Source: CAITSH01 sp945892985 (GTDB taxonomy: Bacteria; Pseudomonadota; Gammaproteobacteria; Burkholderiales; SG8-39). Taken from it: a stretch of DNA of 64,000 bases. The stretch lies in contig CAMDDU010000009.1 of assembly GCA_945892985.1 (NCBI GenBank), positions 1-64,000 on the forward strand, read 5' to 3'. Numbering within the stretch: the stretch's first letter is position 1; each line of letters begins with the position of its first letter. The notes under the pieces were generated by a model. The model saw only the letters and a program-made list of their open reading frames with translations, searched no databases and was not told where the DNA came from. Both the position numbers and the translations under genes were made by a program. This document shows, in pieces, positions 61,410 to 64,000 of this stretch.

Positions 61410-62081
61410 CTAAGTCGCCAGTACCCTGACAAGTTTCGCGAATGATCCGACGCCGAGCTTGGACATGATGCGACGCCGGTAGCCCTCAACCGTCCTGGCA
61501 CTGAGAAAAACCTTGTCCGCAATCTGCTTGCTTGAATAACCATCGCAAAGCAATTGCCCGATCATCTTCTCCTTGGTCGAAAGCATCGCCATGCCGGGGG
61601 CCTGCCCGGAAACGCCGCGCGCAGCGGCAGCCTCGCCGCTGTCGCGCTGCAAGGCGGCGAGTACCCGTTCGGCAATCAGGGCATCCTCCGAGTCGATCTC
61701 CAAAAAATCAAACGCCCCCGCCCGGATCGCATGCACGGCCAGGGGGATGGTTCCCTGGTCGGAAACAATAATCAGCGGCAACATCACACCGCGCTGGCGC
61801 AGCGCCTGCAGCACCGCGATACCGCTCATTTCCGGCAGGTGCAGGCCGGTCATGACACAACCCGCAGAGGCGTGGAATTCATCGACGAATTTCGCCGGGC
61901 TGCCACGGAACGGAACCGTTGCCACGCCAAACGGCTTGAGAAGCGCGGCGATACGCTCAAATGAACTTTCATTGCCGTACAGGTACCAGACCGTTTTTGA
62001 CCCTGGCGAATGTAAATCAGCTTCTGAGGATCGCCTGTGCGCAAAAGCCCCGCCCCTCCTAGAACCAATCGCCATTTGCAA
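61410..62081 (-). CDS. LuxR/FixJ-type regulator with a degenerate receiver domain
   Basis: A protein of 223 residues. The receiver-like domain spans about 30-145 and the helix-turn-helix 160-223 (LSTKEKMIGQLLCDGYSSKQ, IADKVFLSARTVEGYRRRIM). All three receiver hallmarks are lost: the acidic pair is replaced by YLYGNE, the phosphoacceptor position reads MTGLHLPEMSG (Gly for Asp), and the conserved lysine reads FDFLEID (Ile). It therefore cannot be phosphorylated in the standard way. The upstream neighbour is a divergent cytochrome c gene. Confidence 0.82.
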   Translation of the reverse strand: MQMAIGSRRGGAFAHRRSSEADLHSPGSKTVWYLYGNESSFERIAALLKPFGVATVPFRGSPAKFVDEFHASAGCVMTGLHLPEMSGIAVLQALRQRGVMLPLIIVSDQGTIPLAVHAIRAGAFDFLEIDSEDALIAERVLAALQRDSGEAAAARGVSGQAPGMAMLSTKEKMIGQLLCDGYSSKQIADKVFLSARTVEGYRRRIMSKLGVGSFAKLVRVLAT

Positions 62082-62336
62082 CTATCCTTTTTGAATATTG
62101 AATCGAAGAATAGAAAACCACACTGAAGCGCATGCAGAGTGACGTAACTTACATTAATAATGTTAATATTTGTAAAGAATATATTAAGTTTTACGCCAGC
62201 ATTTTCCAAGCTGACAAACTTGGGGCCGGCAAACCTATGACCGCATGACCGCATGACCGCATAACCAGATGACCGCAGCCCGGTGTCTCATTGGAAATTC
62301 CTCCCGTCAGATGCATCAAACAGCTAGGAGACAAAA
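62082..62336. other. intergenic region between the LuxR-type regulator and the cytochrome c gene
   Basis: AT-rich in its first half (near 62150-62200). A tandem array of ATGACCGC, five 8-bp units with one variant (62237-62276), lies 60 bp before the cytochrome start. No ORF. The array could serve as a regulatory or spacing element for the divergent pair. Confidence 0.6.
62237..62276. repeat. 8-bp tandem array ATGACCGC, five units
   Basis: Units 1, 2, 3 and 5 are exact; unit 4 is ATAACCAG. Confidence 0.85.
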
Positions 62337-62810
62337 TTGACTTCAATTATTCTGAGAATAGCGATCCCGATGTTTTTCCTGGCAGGCAGCACAACAGCGC
62401 TCTACGCGGCCCCCTCGACGGACGACCCGAGGAAAAATTTCATCGATCGCGGCCGCTATCTGGTCAACATTGCCGGGTGCCACGAATGCCACACGCCGAA
62501 TTATCTGAAGACCGGAAACAAAACACCTGAAAAGGATCTTCTGACGGGAAGCACACAGGGCTTGCGCGGGCCATCGGGAACCACCTACGCAACCAACCTG
62601 CGACTCTATTTTCAGGAATTAACGGCAGATCAATGGATAGAGATAGCCAAAGAGGTGCAACGCCGCCCGCCGATGACCTCCTTCGCCCTCAACGCGATGA
62701 CCGAAGAGGACGCCTATGCGGTCTATCTCTACATACGGCAACTGGGGGCGGCAGGCAGTGCCGCACCAAAGCTCATACCGGCAAAAACGAAGCAGTCGAA
62801 GACATATTAG
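62337..62810 (+). CDS. exported cytochrome c (single heme)
   Basis: A protein of 157 residues. A signal peptide (IILRIAIPMFFLAGSTTALYA) precedes one heme site, GCHECHT (C-x2-C-H), near residue 48. A distal methionine is likely in MTSFALNAMTEED. The fold resembles small class-I-type cytochromes that pass electrons to periplasmic dehydrogenases or oxidases. The start is TTG 62337 after AGGAGACAAAA. It is divergent from the degenerate LuxR-type gene and followed by the end of dnaE2. Confidence 0.85.
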   Translation: MTSIILRIAIPMFFLAGSTTALYAAPSTDDPRKNFIDRGRYLVNIAGCHECHTPNYLKTGNKTPEKDLLTGSTQGLRGPSGTTYATNLRLYFQELTADQWIEIAKEVQRRPPMTSFALNAMTEEDAYAVYLYIRQLGAAGSAAPKLIPAKTKQSKTY

Positions 62811-62902
62811 GAAGTTTCACATAACTGAAGCGGCGCGAAGGACGCGGGCAGTCACGGCGTGGTGTTGCGCCTCATTCGCGCGGCACCGCGGCCGCGGCCG
62901 GT

Positions 62903-64000
62903 TCAATGAAAATCCCGGCTCTCGGTGTTAAGCCTGCCCAGCATGCGGCTGTGATCGAACAGCCGGCGCGCGATGAGATGCACCACGCCCTGCTCGCGTT
63001 CGATCACGCCCTCCACGCCCATCAGGCTTGAGCCCAGCAGCTCGCTTCTCTGGCGCGCGCCGATGTCCTTCCATACCACCACATTCACACAGCCGGTTTC
63101 GTCCTCGAGCGTGACAAAGACCACGCCCGATGCGGTGCCGGGGCGCTGACGGCTGGTGACGATGCCGCAGGCGCGGATGCTGCGCCCCTGCGGCAGCGCA
63201 CCGATTTGCGCCGCCGTTGAAAACCGCAGCTCACCCAAACGACGGCGCAACAGCGCCAGCGGATGGCGGCCGAGCGAAAAGCCCGTGCTTTTATAATCGG
63301 CGACGATGTCCGCGCCCTCGGTGGGCGCGACCAGCACCGGCGCGGCTTCACTGACCGCTTCGCCGAAAAAAAGGTCGGTCTGGGTTTGCGTAGGGGGCCC
63401 CTCACGGATCTGGCCCATAGCGTCAGCGACATCATCGGTGTCCGCGCTGGCAACGGCGTCAGCGTTATCAACGCTACCGGTGCCGGTTTTCGCGCCGCCC
63501 CTCGCCGCCTTTATCCTCAGCCCGGCGACATCCCAATAGGCGCGGCGGCGGTGCTCGGACAGCGCGGCGAGCGCACCGGCCGCGGCCAGCGCCTTCATGT
63601 CGCGCACATCAAGTTGCGCCCGCTCGGCCACATCGGCCACGGTGGTAAAGCCACCCCCGCCCCGCGCATCGACGATGCGCGCGCCGCCGGAGGCCGACAG
63701 GCCCTTGACCATCAGCAAACCCAGGCGCACCGCCACGCCCTCACCGGCCGCCTCAAGCGTGCACGCATAAACGCTCGCCTGCACGTCGATGGCGCGCGCC
63801 TCAACGCCATGGCGCCTCGCGTCCTGCAGCAATTGCGCCGGCTGGTAAAAGCCCATGGGCTGGCTGTTGAGCAGCGCCGCAAGAAAGGCCGCCGGCTCGT
63901 GGCACTTGAGCCAGGCCGACACATAGGCGAGCAAGGCGAAGCTGGCCGAATGCGATTCGGGAAAACCGTAATTGCCAAAGCCCAGTATCTGCTGATAAAT
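62903..64000 (-). CDS. dnaE2: error-prone DNA polymerase DnaE2 (ImuC), C-terminal part
   Basis: The gene enters from the right edge; 366 codons are visible. The first ones read IYQQILGFGNYGFPESHSAS and LLAYVSAWLKCHEPAAFLAA, which is the end of the polymerase domain, followed by helix-hairpin-helix and an OB fold (ACGIVTSRQRPGTASGVVFV, TLEDETGCVNVVVWKD). HLIARRLFDHSRMLGRL is the typical ending. DnaE2 performs translesion synthesis with ImuA and ImuB; these, if present, lie outside the window. A low-complexity insert, VDNADAVASADTDDVADA, sits in the linker. Confidence 0.9.
   Translation of the reverse strand: MYQQILGFGNYGFPESHSASFALLAYVSAWLKCHEPAAFLAALLNSQPMGFYQPAQLLQDARRHGVEARAIDVQASVYACTLEAAGEGVAVRLGLLMVKGLSASGGARIVDARGGGGFTTVADVAERAQLDVRDMKALAAAGALAALSEHRRRAYWDVAGLRIKAARGGAKTGTGSVDNADAVASADTDDVADAMGQIREGPPTQTQTDLFFGEAVSEAAPVLVAPTEGADIVADYKSTGFSLGRHPLALLRRRLGELRFSTAAQIGALPQGRSIRACGIVTSRQRPGTASGVVFVTLEDETGCVNVVVWKDIGARQRSELLGSSLMGVEGVIEREQGVVHLIARRLFDHSRMLGRLNTESRDFH

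Noticed and set aside
61247..61429. Small plus-strand ORF beginning MSVLLAYFFIALLAW
   Set aside because: It has a hydrophobic start but no ribosome-binding site and overlaps the promoter region of the IHF-like gene and the 3' end of the LuxR-type gene; it reads as noise after the first 20 residues.

Overview
The window looks like a chromosomal segment of a GC-rich betaproteobacterium. The evidence is a near-complete division and cell-wall (dcw) cluster on the minus strand, followed by lpxC, a DciA-type protein, an M23 peptidase, secA and argJ in an order typical of Betaproteobacteria. A Bug/TctC-type binding protein, a second Bug fragment, a BKACE (DUF849) enzyme and a DnaE2 polymerase fit the same group. 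murB inside the dcw cluster argues against a close Burkholderia or Ralstonia relative. No rRNA, tRNA or CRISPR array was recognised.

Layout. 1-860: the end of an IS5-type element inserted in a broken radC-like gene, then a gene-poor stretch with a run of 13 C. 864-5127: an unorthodox hybrid sensor kinase followed by a REC-EAL response regulator, a likely phosphorelay controlling c-di-GMP turnover. 5549-13560: yacG, a MutT/ThiE-like fusion, a DUF815 ATPase, argJ, secA, an M23 peptidase, a DciA-like protein and a small membrane protein. 13589-33436: lpxC and the dcw cluster. In transcription order this reads mraZ, rsmH, ftsL, ftsI, murE, murF, mraY, a duplicated mraY tail, murD, ftsW, murG, murC, murB, ddl, ftsQ, ftsA, ftsZ, lpxC. 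It has a readable promoter and four 10-bp-spaced MraZ boxes. 33867-40198: an IclR regulator with a CGAAC palindrome set over its own promoter, a stand-alone GspE N-domain-like protein, a NYN-LOTUS protein, and an operon of a small amidase partner, amidase, GST and BKACE enzyme. 40431-46853: a MinD/FlhG-like ATPase with a diguanylate cyclase, then an exported rhodanese, an amidase-2 lipoprotein, an ankyrin protein and a RIO kinase. 46930-53766: an MFS carrier and a MoxR-DUF58-VWA operon with a membrane trypsin-like protease, plus a divergent VWA paralogue. 53902-64000: a lectin-like exported protein, a GlcG-like protein, a Bug receptor, a toxin-antitoxin pair, an exonuclease/GIY-YIG fusion, an ABC-2 exporter, an IHF-beta-like protein, a LuxR-type regulator with a degenerate receiver, a cytochrome c and the 3' part of dnaE2.

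The least expected signals are structural. (1) A 69-bp exact duplication of the mraY 3' end is separated by an 88-bp nested palindromic element and yields an in-frame 53-codon ORF between mraY and murD. (2) Six copies of a 33-bp imperfect palindrome each sit 1-27 bp after a stop codon. (3) Many short tandem arrays of 8-13 bp occur, including a 9-bp array that encodes the hydrophobic core of the rhodanese signal peptide. Start codons, promoters and functions are readings by eye from sequence motifs; no database search was run.
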